Part shown: piece after piece, positions 8,677 to 17,907 of the stretch
Position numbering within the stretch: the stretch's first letter is position 1
Layout: every line of letters begins with the position of its first letter
Assembly: GCA_964344565.1 (NCBI GenBank)
Contig: CAYFNT010000016.1
Coordinates: forward strand, 1-64,000
Source of the DNA: JACNKJ01 sp964344565
GTDB taxonomy: Bacteria; Krumholzibacteriota; Krumholzibacteriia; JACNKJ01
DNA length: 64,000 nucleotides
Reading direction: 5' to 3'
The notes under the pieces: generated by a model
Seen by the model: the letters and a program-made list of their open reading frames with translations, nothing else
Told to the model about the DNA's origin: nothing
The model's database searches: none
Position numbers and translations under genes: made by a program

Positions 8677-9660
8677 TCAGTCCTCGAGCCCCTTGCTGGC
8701 GTGATAGAGGGCCTTGTCGAAGAACAGCACCACTCGGCGGCTAAGCTCCATGACCCGATAGACGTCCAGGGGGCTTTCCAGGACCTGATGGCTCCTGGCG
8801 AAGTTCCAGATCTCCCTGCGAAGCAAGGTGAGCGCGCTCAGAACCTCCGCGGTGGAGAATCCCTGTTCGCGCCTCTCGCGTCCCAGGGCGAAGTAGAACT
8901 CCGAAAGCTCCCGATCGTCGCCGTCGGCGACCAGCCAGTGACGGAAGCGGGTCAAGGCTTCCAGAGCCCTCTCCTGGATCTTCCACTGCTCGATCTCCGC
9001 GTAGTTCGGCGTGGAGGGATTGCTCCGCACCGACAAGACCCAGTTGAGGCTGATCTCCTCGGCCTTGTCCCGTACGAGTTCCAGGAGGGCATCCGAGAGG
9101 ACCTCGGCGTCTCCCGCCTGGTCGAAGCCCCGGAACGAGTCCTGGATGGCCCACTCCTCCCGGTGAAGGCGGGCGCAGACATCCACCGCTTCTCGATGGG
9201 GGGAGAAGGCCAGTTCGGGAAGGCGGTCGATGGGATACCAGGCGATCTCTTCGGCGTCGTCTCCCGCCGTCGCCTCTCCCTGAACATGCTCCACCTCGAA
9301 GATCACGAAGAGCAGATCGCCGTAGTAGTCATCGGGGCTGGAATCCGCGCTGAGCATGCGCATGACCCGCCCGGAAAGACCCGTCTCCTCGTTCAATTCG
9401 CGAAGAGCTGCCTCGGCGATGGTCTCGCCGCTCTCGGCGAAGCCCGTCGGCAGGCACCACATTCCCTTGTGCGGCGCGTTCAAGCGCTTCACCAGGAGCA
9501 CTTCGCGCTTCTTGTTCAGCACCACGGCCGCCGCCACGGGCAGGGGATTGCGATAGTGGACGAAGTGGCAGGCCGGGCATACGGCGCGCTCGCGCCCCTC
9601 GATCTCCTTCGTCTCGAGGATGGCGCCGCAGCGATCGCAGTAGACGGGATCCGGATTCAT
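8677..9660 (-). CDS. Zinc-ribbon Nudix hydrolase fused to an RsbRD-type N-terminal domain
   Basis: A cytoplasmic 327-residue fusion. Residues 8-31 form a zinc ribbon (C8, C11, C28, C31) like that of NudC-type NADH pyrophosphatases. Residues 40-165 are a Nudix domain with an exact GX5EX7REUXEEXGU box at 73-95 (G73, E79, R87-E88, E91-E92). From about 175 to the end is an all-helical domain (SLNWVLSVRSNPSTPNY... through LSRRVVLFFDKALYHA) that I match to the RsbRD_N sensor domain found in stressosome proteins and histidine kinases. Such a domain on a Nudix enzyme is unusual. A 4-base ATGA overlap with the upstream methyltransferase implies translational coupling. The Nudix assignment is firm; the C-terminal assignment rests on pattern similarity. 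Confidence 0.85.
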   Translation of the reverse strand: MNPDPVYCDRCGAILETKEIEGRERAVCPACHFVHYRNPLPVAAAVVLNKKREVLLVKRLNAPHKGMWCLPTGFAESGETIAEAALRELNEETGLSGRVMRMLSADSSPDDYYGDLLFVIFEVEHVQGEATAGDDAEEIAWYPIDRLPELAFSPHREAVDVCARLHREEWAIQDSFRGFDQAGDAEVLSDALLELVRDKAEEISLNWVLSVRSNPSTPNYAEIEQWKIQERALEALTRFRHWLVADGDDRELSEFYFALGRERREQGFSTAEVLSALTLLRREIWNFARSHQVLESPLDVYRVMELSRRVVLFFDKALYHASKGLED

Positions 9661-10454
9661 CGGGGTCTCCGGCAGTAGAATGCGCAGTCGTCCTTCTCGA
9701 TGGTGATCCTGCCATAGCGGTCCAGAAAGGCCATGCTTTTTTCCGCCATTTCCCGAGGGAGGGGCGACTCGGAATCGTAGCGTTCATCGATGAGCGGCAA
9801 CTTGAAGCGCAGGTACTCGAGGAAATCGCCCAGGTCCTGTCGATAGAAAACGAGCACGTTGCGGTAGATGACCTTCTCCACCTCCCGGAAGTGGGGCTCC
9901 AGCATTGCCTCGCCGTTTTCCGTGGAGAACTCCCGCAGCAGCCTGGCCAGGGTCGTACCATCGGGATCCATGTCGATGGCCCGGAAGATTCCCTCGAAGC
10001 TCGTTTCGCTGTGGGTGAGCGTCCAGAAGACGCCCTCCGGATGCAGAACGCGGGCGATTTCTCCGATGAGTTTCGGGAAGAAGTACAGGGAGTAGGAACT
10101 CATCACCTTGTGGAAGCGGTCATCCTCGAAGTGGAGGCGATCCTTGAGCCGGGCGCGTTGGAACTCGGCGTAGCAGTCGCGGGACTGGACCCGATAGAGG
10201 TAGGTACGGCGATTGGAACTGCAGGCGTCCAGCCCGACGATGCGCGTTTTCCGAGGACTGCGCTTGGCCATCTCCTCGGCCAGGAACCCGAAACCGCAGC
10301 CGAGGTCCAGGATCTCCTGAGGCCGGCTGAAATCTAGGGATTCCAGCGTGGCTTCTCTGACATCGGTGAGGTGGGTGGAGTGCCGCCGGATCAGAGCCGA
10401 GATGGCGGCGTGCTGCGCGGGATTCGCATAAGTCTGATGCAGGCTCGGCGGCAT
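9657..10454 (-). CDS. Class I SAM-dependent methyltransferase
   Basis: A 265-residue cytoplasmic methyltransferase. Motif I ILDLGCGFGFLAEEMAK (about 48-64) binds the methionine part of SAM, and VGLDACS (about 75-81) is the acidic loop after strand beta-2. The C-terminal half (FKLPLIDERYDSESPLP...) matches no substrate-specific family I can name. It is the first gene of a two-gene unit with the Nudix-RsbRD gene. A candidate -10 (GATAAT at 10466-10461) lies only 6 bases before the ATG and no Shine-Dalgarno is visible, so the mRNA may be leaderless. The substrate is unknown. Confidence 0.78.
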   Translation of the reverse strand: MPPSLHQTYANPAQHAAISALIRRHSTHLTDVREATLESLDFSRPQEILDLGCGFGFLAEEMAKRSPRKTRIVGLDACSSNRRTYLYRVQSRDCYAEFQRARLKDRLHFEDDRFHKVMSSYSLYFFPKLIGEIARVLHPEGVFWTLTHSETSFEGIFRAIDMDPDGTTLARLLREFSTENGEAMLEPHFREVEKVIYRNVLVFYRQDLGDFLEYLRFKLPLIDERYDSESPLPREMAEKSMAFLDRYGRITIEKDDCAFYCRRPR

Positions 10455-10460
10455 GGATCC

Positions 10461-10488
10461 ATTATCGCGCTGGGAGGGAAAATAGCAA
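10461..10488 (-). promoter_or_regulatory. Candidate promoter giving a leaderless methyltransferase mRNA
   Basis: On the minus strand, TTGCTA (10488-10483), a 16-base spacer and GATAAT (10466-10461) place transcription start at or next to the ATG at 10454. Confidence 0.4.
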
Positions 10489-10495
10489 GCTGACC

Positions 10496-10524
10496 TTGTT
10501 TCCGGGAAGGAGAGGCGCTAGAAA
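10496..10524 (+). promoter_or_regulatory. Candidate promoter of the M16 peptidase gene
   Basis: TTGTTT (10496-10501), a 17-base spacer and TAGAAA (10519-10524) lie 67 bases before the GTG start. Confidence 0.45.
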
Positions 10525-10532
10525 TTGAAACA

Positions 10533-10545
10533 GGGGACGGTCCCC
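10533..10545 (+). repeat. GGGGAC/GTCCCC inverted repeat in the M16 leader
   Basis: Six-base arms (10533-10538 and 10540-10545) around one G lie just downstream of the predicted promoter. The loop is too short to fold fully, but a shorter stem is possible. Similar GGGGACGGTCCCC cores occur in REP-like intergenic elements; that relationship is only a suggestion. Confidence 0.4.
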
Positions 10546-10590
10546 ATCGTATTGGCCTTCGTCCCCACAAATCTTCCCGGGAGGAACGAA

Positions 10591-13308
10591 GTGAGAACCT
10601 TGGCGAGCGCAATTCTTGTGCTCCTGCTGATCCTGCCCGTCACGGCGGCGGATCTGCCGGAGCTCGAAATCGAGAAATACACCCTTCCCAATGGCCTGGA
10701 CGTGATCCTCCACGAGGACCACTCCGTGCCCATGGTGGGGGTGAACGTCTGGTACCACGTGGGATCGAAGAACGAGAAGCCCGGCCGGACCGGATTCGCG
10801 CATCTCTTCGAACACATGATGTTTCAGGGTTCGGAAAATCACGATACCGACTACTTCATGCCCCTTCAGAAGACCGGCGGGCGCGTGAACGGATCCACCA
10901 CGGAGGATCGGACCAACTACTGGGAGAACGTGCCGGCCAATCAGCTGGAGCTGGCTCTCTGGCTGGAGGCCGACCGCATGGGCTTCCTCATTCCCGCCAT
11001 GACCCAGGAGAAGTTCGAGAACCAGCAGTCCGTGGTGAAGAACGAGAAGCGTCAGGGGGAGAACCGTCCCTATTCGCGGGCCTACTCCCTGGTGCAGGAG
11101 CTGCTCTTCCCCGAGGAGCATCCCTACTCCCACACGGTCATCGGCAGCATGGACGATCTGGACGCGGCCTCGCTGGAAGACGTGCAGGATTTCTTCCGCC
11201 TCTACTACGCGCCCAACAACGCGTCTCTCTGCGTGACCGGAGACTTCGATCCCGACCATGCGAAGGCGCTGATCGAGAAGTATTTCGGCACCATTCCTCC
11301 GGGCATGCCCGTGGAAAGGCTCGAGGGCTGGCAGCCTCGCATCCAGGAAGTCAGGCGGGCGGTGGTGGAGGACCAGGTGGAACTGCCACGCCTCTTCGTC
11401 GAATGGCACGCTCCGGCCATGTACACCAGAGATGAGGCCGAACTGGACCTGATCTCCGAGATCCTCACTCGCGGGAAGACCAGCCGGCTCTACTAGAGCC
11501 TGGTCTACGAGCAGGCCATCGCCCAGGACCTCTGGTCCTACGTGGATTCGAGGGAACTCTGCAGCACCTTCAACATCACGGTGACCGCCGCACCCGGTCA
11601 TAGCGTCGAGGAGCTGGAGGCCGCCGTGGACGCCGAACTGTCGCGACTCCTCGCCGAGGGCGTGAGCAAGGACGAGTTGGAGCAGGCCCAGACCAGCTAC
11701 GAGACGGGCTTCATCCGCCGCTTGCAGCGCATGGGAGGATTCGGTGGCAAGGCCGATCTGCTCAACAACTACAACACCTTCCTCGGCGACCCGAACATGC
11801 TGGCCTGGGATCTTCAGCGCTATCGCGAGGTGACCCGCGAGAGTCTGCTGGCCGCCGCTCGGGAATGGATCACCCTGGACGCTCGTGCGGTCATCCACAT
11901 CGTGCCTCAGGGATCGCTGGGGCAGTCCGAGCTGGTCGTGGATCGCAGCGGCATGCCCGCCCCCGACCTGGAACCCGGATTCGAGCCTCCCGCCATCCAG
12001 ACGGCCGAGCTGGACAACGGGCTGACGATCTACCTGGTCGAGAAGCACGATCTGCCCCTGGTGCAGATGGATTTATCGGTGGCCAGCGGATGGTCGGCCG
12101 ATCCGGCCGGTCGCCCCGGTTGCGCCTCGCTCACGGCCGAGCTTCTCGACGAAGGCGCGGGCGGACGCAGCGCCCTGGAGATCGCCGGAGAGGCTCGCGG
12201 ATTGGGTGTGAACCTCGGCACCGGCAGCGACTTCGACCGGCTTGTCGTGAGGATGAACGTGTTGAGGAAGAAGCTCCCCGAAGCCATGAATCTCTTCGCC
12301 GACGTCGCCCTCAAACCGAACTTCCCCGAGGAGGAGCTGGAGCGTCAGCGGAAGATCTACCTGGGACGCATCCAGCAGGAGAAGAACCAGCCGCGGGCCA
12401 CCGCCATGAAGATGCTCCAGAAGGCGGTCTACGGCGAGGGCCATCCCTATGCCCAGCCCTACACCGGAACGGGAACCGAGGCCTCCATCAACGCCCTCGA
12501 ACGGGACGATCTCGTGGCCTGGCACCGCGAGCACATGGTGCCGGGCAATGCCTCCCTGCTCATCGTCGGCGACGTCGACATGAAGGAGGCGCGCAAGCTG
12601 GTGGAGAAGAAGTTCGGCAAATGGAAGGGAAGCGATCCCCACGCGGTGGCATTGCCCGCGCCCGCTCCCCAATGGCCGGGCGCCAGGATCATCCTGGTGG
12701 ACAAGCCCGGAGCCCAGCAGAGCATGATCGCCTGCGGCAAACTCGGCCTGTCCCGAGGCGATGTGGACTATCTTCCCCTTCGCATTTTCGACAGGGCCCT
12801 CGGCGGCAGCTTCATCAGCCGCATCAACATGAATCTGCGCGAGGACAAGGGCTACACCTACGGAGCCTACAGTCAGCTCAACGCCCTGCGCGACGGCGGC
12901 GGCTGGGGAATCGTGACGGGCGTGGATACTCCCAACACGGATGAGAGCGTGAGCGAGATCCTGAAGGAGATGATCGAGATCCACGGTGAACGCCCTCCGG
13001 GCGGACAGGAACTCGAGGAGTGCCGCATGAGCATCAGTCGCGGATTCCCACAGAATTTCGAGACGCTCGGAAACATAAGCGATCAGCTTTCCGAGATCGT
13101 GCAATACGGATTGCCACTGGATCACTGGAGCGACTACCAGAGCACCGTGGAAACCTGCGACGATGTCTGCGTCCGGGAAGTGGGGGCCAGGTGGCTGCAG
13201 CCCGAGGACGTCGTTTTCATCATCGTGGGCGATCGCGCGGTCATCGAGGAACCTCTGCGCGACCTGGATCTGGGCGAGATCAAAGTATTGGACTCGACCT
13301 CGCTCTAG
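10591..13308 (+). pseudogene. M16-family zinc metallopeptidase interrupted by an in-frame TAG
   Basis: A periplasmic or secreted insulinase/pitrilysin-family peptidase, 905 codons including one internal stop. The GTG at 10591 is preferred because GGGAGG lies 6 bases upstream and it starts the signal peptide (...LPVTAA). The active N-terminal domain has HLFEH (H71, E74, H75; HxxEH zinc motif) and the downstream Glu region ENQQSVVKNEKRQ. The C-terminal M16C half (from about 475) lacks HxxEH, as in two-domain relatives. At 11494-11496 (codon 302), TAG falls in SRLY-stop-SLVYEQAIAQDL, where homologues have a Gln, Lys or similar codon. Both sides stay in one frame and are well conserved. It is therefore a recent nonsense mutation, a C-to-T sequence error, or a read-through site. 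TAG is an ordinary stop elsewhere in the window. Confidence 0.85.
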
Positions 13309-13322
13309 ATGGCATGATCGCG

Positions 13323-13352
13323 GCCCCTCCGACCTTCGTCGGAGGGGCTTTT
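13323..13352 (+). terminator. Rho-independent terminator after the M16 gene
   Basis: A perfect 11-bp stem (13323-13333 with 13338-13348) with loop CTTC is followed by TTTT and a second T run. It lies 14 bases after the M16 stop codon and separates it from the S9 peptidase gene. Confidence 0.92.
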
Positions 13353-13376
13353 CCTTTTCCCGCTCGGAGGTGCGCC

Positions 13377-15350
13377 ATGCCTCGTCGCCGCAAGATTCAA
13401 GCGGACGATCTCTTCCGGATGAAGCTTCCCGAAACTCCCGCTATCAGTCCCGACGGCGACCGCATCGTCTATGCCGTCCGATGGATGGACCGGAAGGAGA
13501 ACAAGTACCACTCCAATCTGCATCTGCAGGCCTTTCGCGGCGGCCGTTCCCGAGTTCTGACCCGCGGGAGGCAGCTGGACACGGCACCTGTCTGGAGTCC
13601 CGACGGCAAGCGCATCGCCTTCACCTCGAATCGCGACGGCAAGCAGGGCATCTGGATCATACCCGCCGACGGCGGCGAGGCCGAGCACCTGGTGGACATG
13701 GAGGGCGTCCTCTCGGGGCTCGAGTTCAGCCCCGACGGAAGGCAGCTGCTCTTCCTCTATCGCGAGATGAAGAAGGAGACTCCCGAGCAGCGCGAGAAGC
13801 GGGCGACCTACAAGCACATCACCGAACTGCGTCACAAGATGGACGGTTTCGGCTTCTACCCCGAGCAGAAGCAAGGTCTCTGGACCGCCAGCGCGATTTC
13901 CGGTCGCGCACGCCAGCTGGACGACGGCAAGTTCGACATCGAAGAAGCGCATTTCAGCCCCGACGGCAAGCGCATCGCGCTCAGCGCCAACCGCAACGCG
14001 GGGGCGAAACACGAGCACACCCTCACCCAGCTCTATGTCATGCCCGCCGCCGGCGGACGTCTTCGCCAGATCACCGAGGGCTACGCTCACCGCTCCTTCT
14101 TCCGGTGGGCGCCCGAAGGCAAGAGCGTCCTCATGGTGCAGCACTTCGGCGGACCGGGCGAGTGGATCATGCATCCCTATCAGATCTGGGAGGTGTCGCT
14201 GCGGGACGGAGCCTCCACGAACCTGACCCCCTGGATGGACGACTGGCCCTTCAACTTCGTGCTCAGCGACACGGTCATGGGCGAAGCCTACCTCATCGCG
14301 CCCTATCGCGAGGGAGCCGGATGGCGCATCGCCTTCGTGCAGGGGCAGAAGGGCGCCTGTCGCATCATGTCCATGGCACGGGACGGCAGCGACGTGCGCG
14401 AGGAGTTCGGCGGCGCGCGCAATAGCTACGGGGTGAGCGTCGACAGCGAGGGACGCGCGGCCACGGTCACCAGCGAGATGATGGACATCGGCGACATCTA
14501 CTCTCTTCGCCTCGACGGCGGGGGCGCGGCCAAGCGTTTGACCCGCGTGAACCGCGCCTTCCTCGAGAGTCTCATGCTGAGCGAACCCGAGGAATTCTGG
14601 TTCAAGAGCGGAAACAAGAGGGTGCACGGCTGGCTGCTGAAGCCTCCCGGCCTTCGCAAGGGACGCAAGGTGCCCGGTCTGCTCGAGATCCACGGCGGAC
14701 CCATGGGACAGTACGGTCACGTATTCTTCCATGAGATGCATCTGCTGGCCGCCCAGGGCTACGCGGTCGCCTTCGCCAATCCCCGCGGCTCCTGCGGCTA
14801 CGGCACCAGGTGGATGAACTGCATCCGCGGCAAGTGGGGCGGCGTGGACTACGACGATCTCATGGCCGTGACCAGCGCCCTTTCCCGCAAACCCTATGTG
14901 GACTCGAAACGCCTGGGCGTGCTCGGGGGAAGCTACGGCGGGTTCATGACCACCTGGATCCTCGGCCACAACAAGCGCTTCAAGGCGGGGGTGACCATGC
15001 GGCAGGCGGGCAACCGTCTCACCCAGTTCGCGTCCAGCGACTACAATTCCATGGAGTACCACAGCTTCGGCGTGTGGCCTTGGGAGAAGCCCATGGCCTA
15101 CCTGAAGCAGTCGCCGAATCTCTACGGGCACAGGATCACGGCGCCGACCCTGATCATCCACAGCGAGAACGACCTGCGCTGTCCCATCAGCCAGGCCGAC
15201 GAACTCTTCACCATTCTGAAGTCTCAGGGGCGCACCGCGGAGTACATCCGCTTCGAGGGCGAGAGCCATGGCCTGAGCCGAGGCGGCAAGCCCCTGAATC
15301 GGCTGGAGCGGCTGAACCGTATCCTGGACTGGTTCCAGCGATACCTGTAG
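13377..15350 (+). CDS. S9-family (acylaminoacyl/dipeptidyl-type) serine peptidase
   Basis: A prolyl-oligopeptidase-family serine peptidase of 657 residues. The N-terminal two thirds is a seven-bladed TolB/WD40-like propeller, with repeated SPDGKRIAF-type strands near residues 25, 78, 115 and 200. The C-terminal alpha/beta-hydrolase has the triad S519 in GGSYGGF, D599 in HSENDLRC and H631 in GESHGL. No signal peptide is seen (MPRRRKIQADDLFRM), so it is probably cytoplasmic and removes N-terminal residues from peptides. The ATG at 13377 has GGAGG 6 bases upstream; the much longer frame to 13020 would run through the previous gene and its terminator. The TonB-dependent receptor begins 3 bases after its stop, so the two are co-transcribed. 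Confidence 0.9.
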   Translation: MPRRRKIQADDLFRMKLPETPAISPDGDRIVYAVRWMDRKENKYHSNLHLQAFRGGRSRVLTRGRQLDTAPVWSPDGKRIAFTSNRDGKQGIWIIPADGGEAEHLVDMEGVLSGLEFSPDGRQLLFLYREMKKETPEQREKRATYKHITELRHKMDGFGFYPEQKQGLWTASAISGRARQLDDGKFDIEEAHFSPDGKRIALSANRNAGAKHEHTLTQLYVMPAAGGRLRQITEGYAHRSFFRWAPEGKSVLMVQHFGGPGEWIMHPYQIWEVSLRDGASTNLTPWMDDWPFNFVLSDTVMGEAYLIAPYREGAGWRIAFVQGQKGACRIMSMARDGSDVREEFGGARNSYGVSVDSEGRAATVTSEMMDIGDIYSLRLDGGGAAKRLTRVNRAFLESLMLSEPEEFWFKSGNKRVHGWLLKPPGLRKGRKVPGLLEIHGGPMGQYGHVFFHEMHLLAAQGYAVAFANPRGSCGYGTRWMNCIRGKWGGVDYDDLMAVTSALSRKPYVDSKRLGVLGGSYGGFMTTWILGHNKRFKAGVTMRQAGNRLTQFASSDYNSMEYHSFGVWPWEKPMAYLKQSPNLYGHRITAPTLIIHSENDLRCPISQADELFTILKSQGRTAEYIRFEGESHGLSRGGKPLNRLERLNRILDWFQRYL

Positions 15351-15353
15351 AAA

Positions 15354-17360
15354 ATGCTGCAACGCCTTGCAATAGCTATGATTGTGGCGTCAGTAGCCGC
15401 CCAGTCCCAGCCCGCCGACACCCCCGGCGCCGAGCCGGATACCCTGGTCTATCACCTGCTCGAGGCGGTGGAGGTGACCGGTGATCCCCTGCGTCTGCCG
15501 GTGGAGGCGGGCCCCGTGGAACTGGACGCGTCCCGCATCCGCGACGCCGGAAGCGCATCCTTGGCCGCCCTCGCTTCCATGCTTCCCTCCACGCGGATCA
15601 CGGTGAACTCCCGGGGCGAAGGGCTCTTCATGTTGCGGGGGGCTCCCGAACGCCATCTGCCGGTCTTCCTGGAAGGCATTCCGCTCACCCTGCCCTGGGA
15701 CGAACGGGCCGACCTGTCCATGCTCGGCACTCTCGCCTTGGGCGGACTCTCCGCGCGACGGGGAGTGGAATCGGCGCTCCAAGGAGCTGGGGCTCTGGCC
15801 GGGCGGGTGGATCTTTCGGTGCTGCGCGGTTCGGAGGAAGAGCCCGGCACCCGAATCGGTTTTCGCGCCGGAGAAGGATCGGCCTTGCAGCTGGGGCTGG
15901 TGCGCCTCGGGAAGAGCGAGAACTGGGATTGGACCGGCGCGGCCAGTCATCGTCGCCGGAGGGCCTGGAATCTGCCCGATGCCTACCAGGCCGAGTTCAA
16001 CCAGGCCGACGAGAGCGCACGAAACAATTCAGACCTCGAGCAGACCGCGGTCCTCCTGCACGGAAGGCGGGCACGGGCCGGCGGCGGTCACTGGTCCCTG
16101 CTGCTGCACGCCCTGGACGGCTCCAAGGGCGTGCCGCCGGAAACCCATCTCGCCGACGCGCGATTCTGGCGTTTCCCCATTCACCGCCGACTCCTCTTGG
16201 GCGGACGCGTGGTGACGCAGAATCCACTCTGGCGAAGCGACGCGTCACTCTCGGTGGATCTATTCGGCCAGAACATCCGCCCCTTCGAGGATGCGAACTA
16301 CGAAGGCGGCGATCCGGAGAGCGGACAGGAATACGAGCAGGACCGGGATTTCACGGCCTTTCTCTCCTTCCGACTGGATCGTAAGCTCGGCGCGGGACTC
16401 GGCGCGGGAATAGTGAGCAGCGCCCGCTATGCCCGCCACAAGGAAAGCCTGATCTGGCGTGGATCCTGGCAGGCCAAGTCGCAGGCGCTGTTCTCGAACA
16501 CGGTGGAGCTTCGCGGCGGTGGCGAGGGAGCCTGGCGCTTCCGTGTCGGACTCGGCTTCGAGAACTCCAGCACCCCGGAAACGGGAGAGGCCGTCGATCG
16601 CGAGGGAAACCGCGCCGGCGTTTTCCACGCGGGCCTTACCCGCACACTCGGACAGAGGAGCGAGCTGAAGTTCGCCGCTTCCCGACGCAGCCGCTTCCCT
16701 TCCATGCGCGAGATGTTCTCCACGGCCCTGGGGAAGTTCCATCCCAATCCCGACCTGGGACCCGAGACCCAGAACCTCGCGGAGCTCGGCTGCTCCATGC
16801 GCGGATCTCGAGGTGAAGCATGGCTCGGCGTCTTCGCCAGTCAACTCGAAGGCGGCATCGAGAAGATTCCCTTCGAGGAGGAGGGCGCGCGTTTCATTCG
16901 CGTGAACCGCGATGAGATCCGAGTGGCGGGTCTGGAGTTCATGTTCGGCTGGCGTCCTCGCCCCGGACTTCACCTGGGCCTGCAGCACAGTCATTTCCAC
17001 TCGAGGGCGAAGGAGGCGGGCGGCGAGGAATTGCCCGCGGAGGATCGTCCGGACTACCTCTCGCGGCTTTCGGTCGCCTGGACCCGCGGGGCCGGCCTTC
17101 GTCTGAGATTCGAAGCCGCGGTCACGGGACCGAGACAAAGCGCTCATCCCGACGAGGGATTGGTGCAGCTCCCCGCCGAGGGCAGCGCCTCCTTGCGAGT
17201 CGCGCGGGTGTTTCGACTCGAGCGGTGGGCTCGCGGTTCGGATCTGGAAATCTATCTGCGCATGGACAACCTTTTCGACAGCGTCCTGCTTTCCCAGATC
17301 GGCCTGCCCGAAGCGGGCCGAACGCTGCAGGCGGGGTTGAATCTGGCTCTACGAAACTAG
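15354..17360 (+). CDS. TonB-dependent outer-membrane receptor
   Basis: An outer-membrane active-transport receptor of 668 residues. A signal peptide ends near VAAQSQ. A plug domain occupies about 30-150 (EAVEVTGDPLRLP...; SRGEGLFMLRGAPERHLPVFLEGIPL, matching the plug pattern of a 'MRG' strand and 'VxLDGVP'-like turn). It is followed by a 22-strand-type barrel with many aromatic strand ends. The region RRSRFPSMREMFSTALGKFHPNPDLGPETQNLAELG is the usual late-barrel signature (FPS..E.......G....NP.L.PE....). The last residue is Asn rather than an aromatic. It lies 3 bases after the S9 peptidase stop, which suggests uptake of a peptide or peptide-derived ligand. That link is inference; no substrate can be named. 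Confidence 0.85.
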   Translation: MLQRLAIAMIVASVAAQSQPADTPGAEPDTLVYHLLEAVEVTGDPLRLPVEAGPVELDASRIRDAGSASLAALASMLPSTRITVNSRGEGLFMLRGAPERHLPVFLEGIPLTLPWDERADLSMLGTLALGGLSARRGVESALQGAGALAGRVDLSVLRGSEEEPGTRIGFRAGEGSALQLGLVRLGKSENWDWTGAASHRRRRAWNLPDAYQAEFNQADESARNNSDLEQTAVLLHGRRARAGGGHWSLLLHALDGSKGVPPETHLADARFWRFPIHRRLLLGGRVVTQNPLWRSDASLSVDLFGQNIRPFEDANYEGGDPESGQEYEQDRDFTAFLSFRLDRKLGAGLGAGIVSSARYARHKESLIWRGSWQAKSQALFSNTVELRGGGEGAWRFRVGLGFENSSTPETGEAVDREGNRAGVFHAGLTRTLGQRSELKFAASRRSRFPSMREMFSTALGKFHPNPDLGPETQNLAELGCSMRGSRGEAWLGVFASQLEGGIEKIPFEEEGARFIRVNRDEIRVAGLEFMFGWRPRPGLHLGLQHSHFHSRAKEAGGEELPAEDRPDYLSRLSVAWTRGAGLRLRFEAAVTGPRQSAHPDEGLVQLPAEGSASLRVARVFRLERWARGSDLEIYLRMDNLFDSVLLSQIGLPEAGRTLQAGLNLALRN

Positions 17361-17374
17361 CTCGAGGTGAAATC

Positions 17375-17857
17375 ATGGATCCGCGACTCTCGCCACTGGC
17401 CGAAATCTTCAGACTGAATCAGAGACTCTTCCTCATGGCTCTCGATGGAGTGAACGACCAACTGGGGCTTCAGCGGCAGATGGAGCGCGGCAACTCCCTC
17501 AACTGGCTGGCCGGTCATGCCGCCGCCTCGCGCCACACCTGGGCCAAGCTCATCGGCGTGAAAGACGACTTTCCCCACCCCGAGCGATACGATCGCGGGG
17601 CGGAGCCGAACTCGGATCTCGAGTATCCGACCCTCGCCGAACTCGCCGAAGCATGGCGCGATGTGAGCGACAAGGTCGCAAGGGCTCTGGAGGATGCGAA
17701 GCCGGAAATCCTCGATGCGCCAGCGCCCTTTTCCACGCCGGCCGAGGACGATTCGGTGCTGGCGGCATTGGCCTTCTTCGCCCTTCACGAAAGCTATCAC
17801 GTGGGGGAGATGGCCTACCTGCGCAAGCAGCTCGGTTTCCCCAGTCTGGTGGGATGA
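17375..17857 (+). CDS. DinB-family metal-binding four-helix protein
   Basis: A 160-residue protein of the DinB/YfiT superfamily. These are four-helix bundles that hold a divalent metal through three His and act as thiol transferases or have unknown roles. The expected His residues are visible in NWLAGHAAASRHTW (helix 2) and FALHESYHVGEMAYLRKQLG (helix 4). The ATG at 17375 follows CGAGGTGA; an upstream frame extension would overlap the receptor gene. It sits 14 bases after the TonB receptor, probably at the end of the S9-receptor unit. Its physiological role is unknown. Confidence 0.82.
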   Translation: MDPRLSPLAEIFRLNQRLFLMALDGVNDQLGLQRQMERGNSLNWLAGHAAASRHTWAKLIGVKDDFPHPERYDRGAEPNSDLEYPTLAELAEAWRDVSDKVARALEDAKPEILDAPAPFSTPAEDDSVLAALAFFALHESYHVGEMAYLRKQLGFPSLVG

Positions 17858-17861
17858 AGAA

Positions 17862-17884
17862 CGGCGCGCCGTAGTGGCGCGCCG
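17862..17884. terminator. Hairpin between convergent genes
   Basis: A perfect 9-bp stem (17862-17870 with 17876-17884; both arms contain GGCGCGCC) with a 5-base loop sits between the DinB stop and the stop of the minus-strand beta-helix gene. T runs are weak on both strands, so this is a probable bidirectional terminator without a strong U tract. Confidence 0.5.
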
Positions 17885-17907
17885 CAGGATTCGCAATCGC
17901 CGCGTGT

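Noticed and set aside
8672..8684. AGGACT/AGTCCT hairpin between the convergent genes ending at 8673 and 8677
   Set aside because: One-base loop and no T run, so it is not a usable terminator.
11494..11496. TAG as a recoded sense codon (for example pyrrolysine)
   Set aside because: TAG ends many intact genes in this window (for example those ending at 5336, 8673, 13308 and 27406), so genome-wide recoding is excluded; local read-through remains possible.
13305..15362. A 685-codon minus-strand frame opposite the S9 peptidase
   Set aside because: Same antisense effect; the plus strand has an intact catalytic triad.
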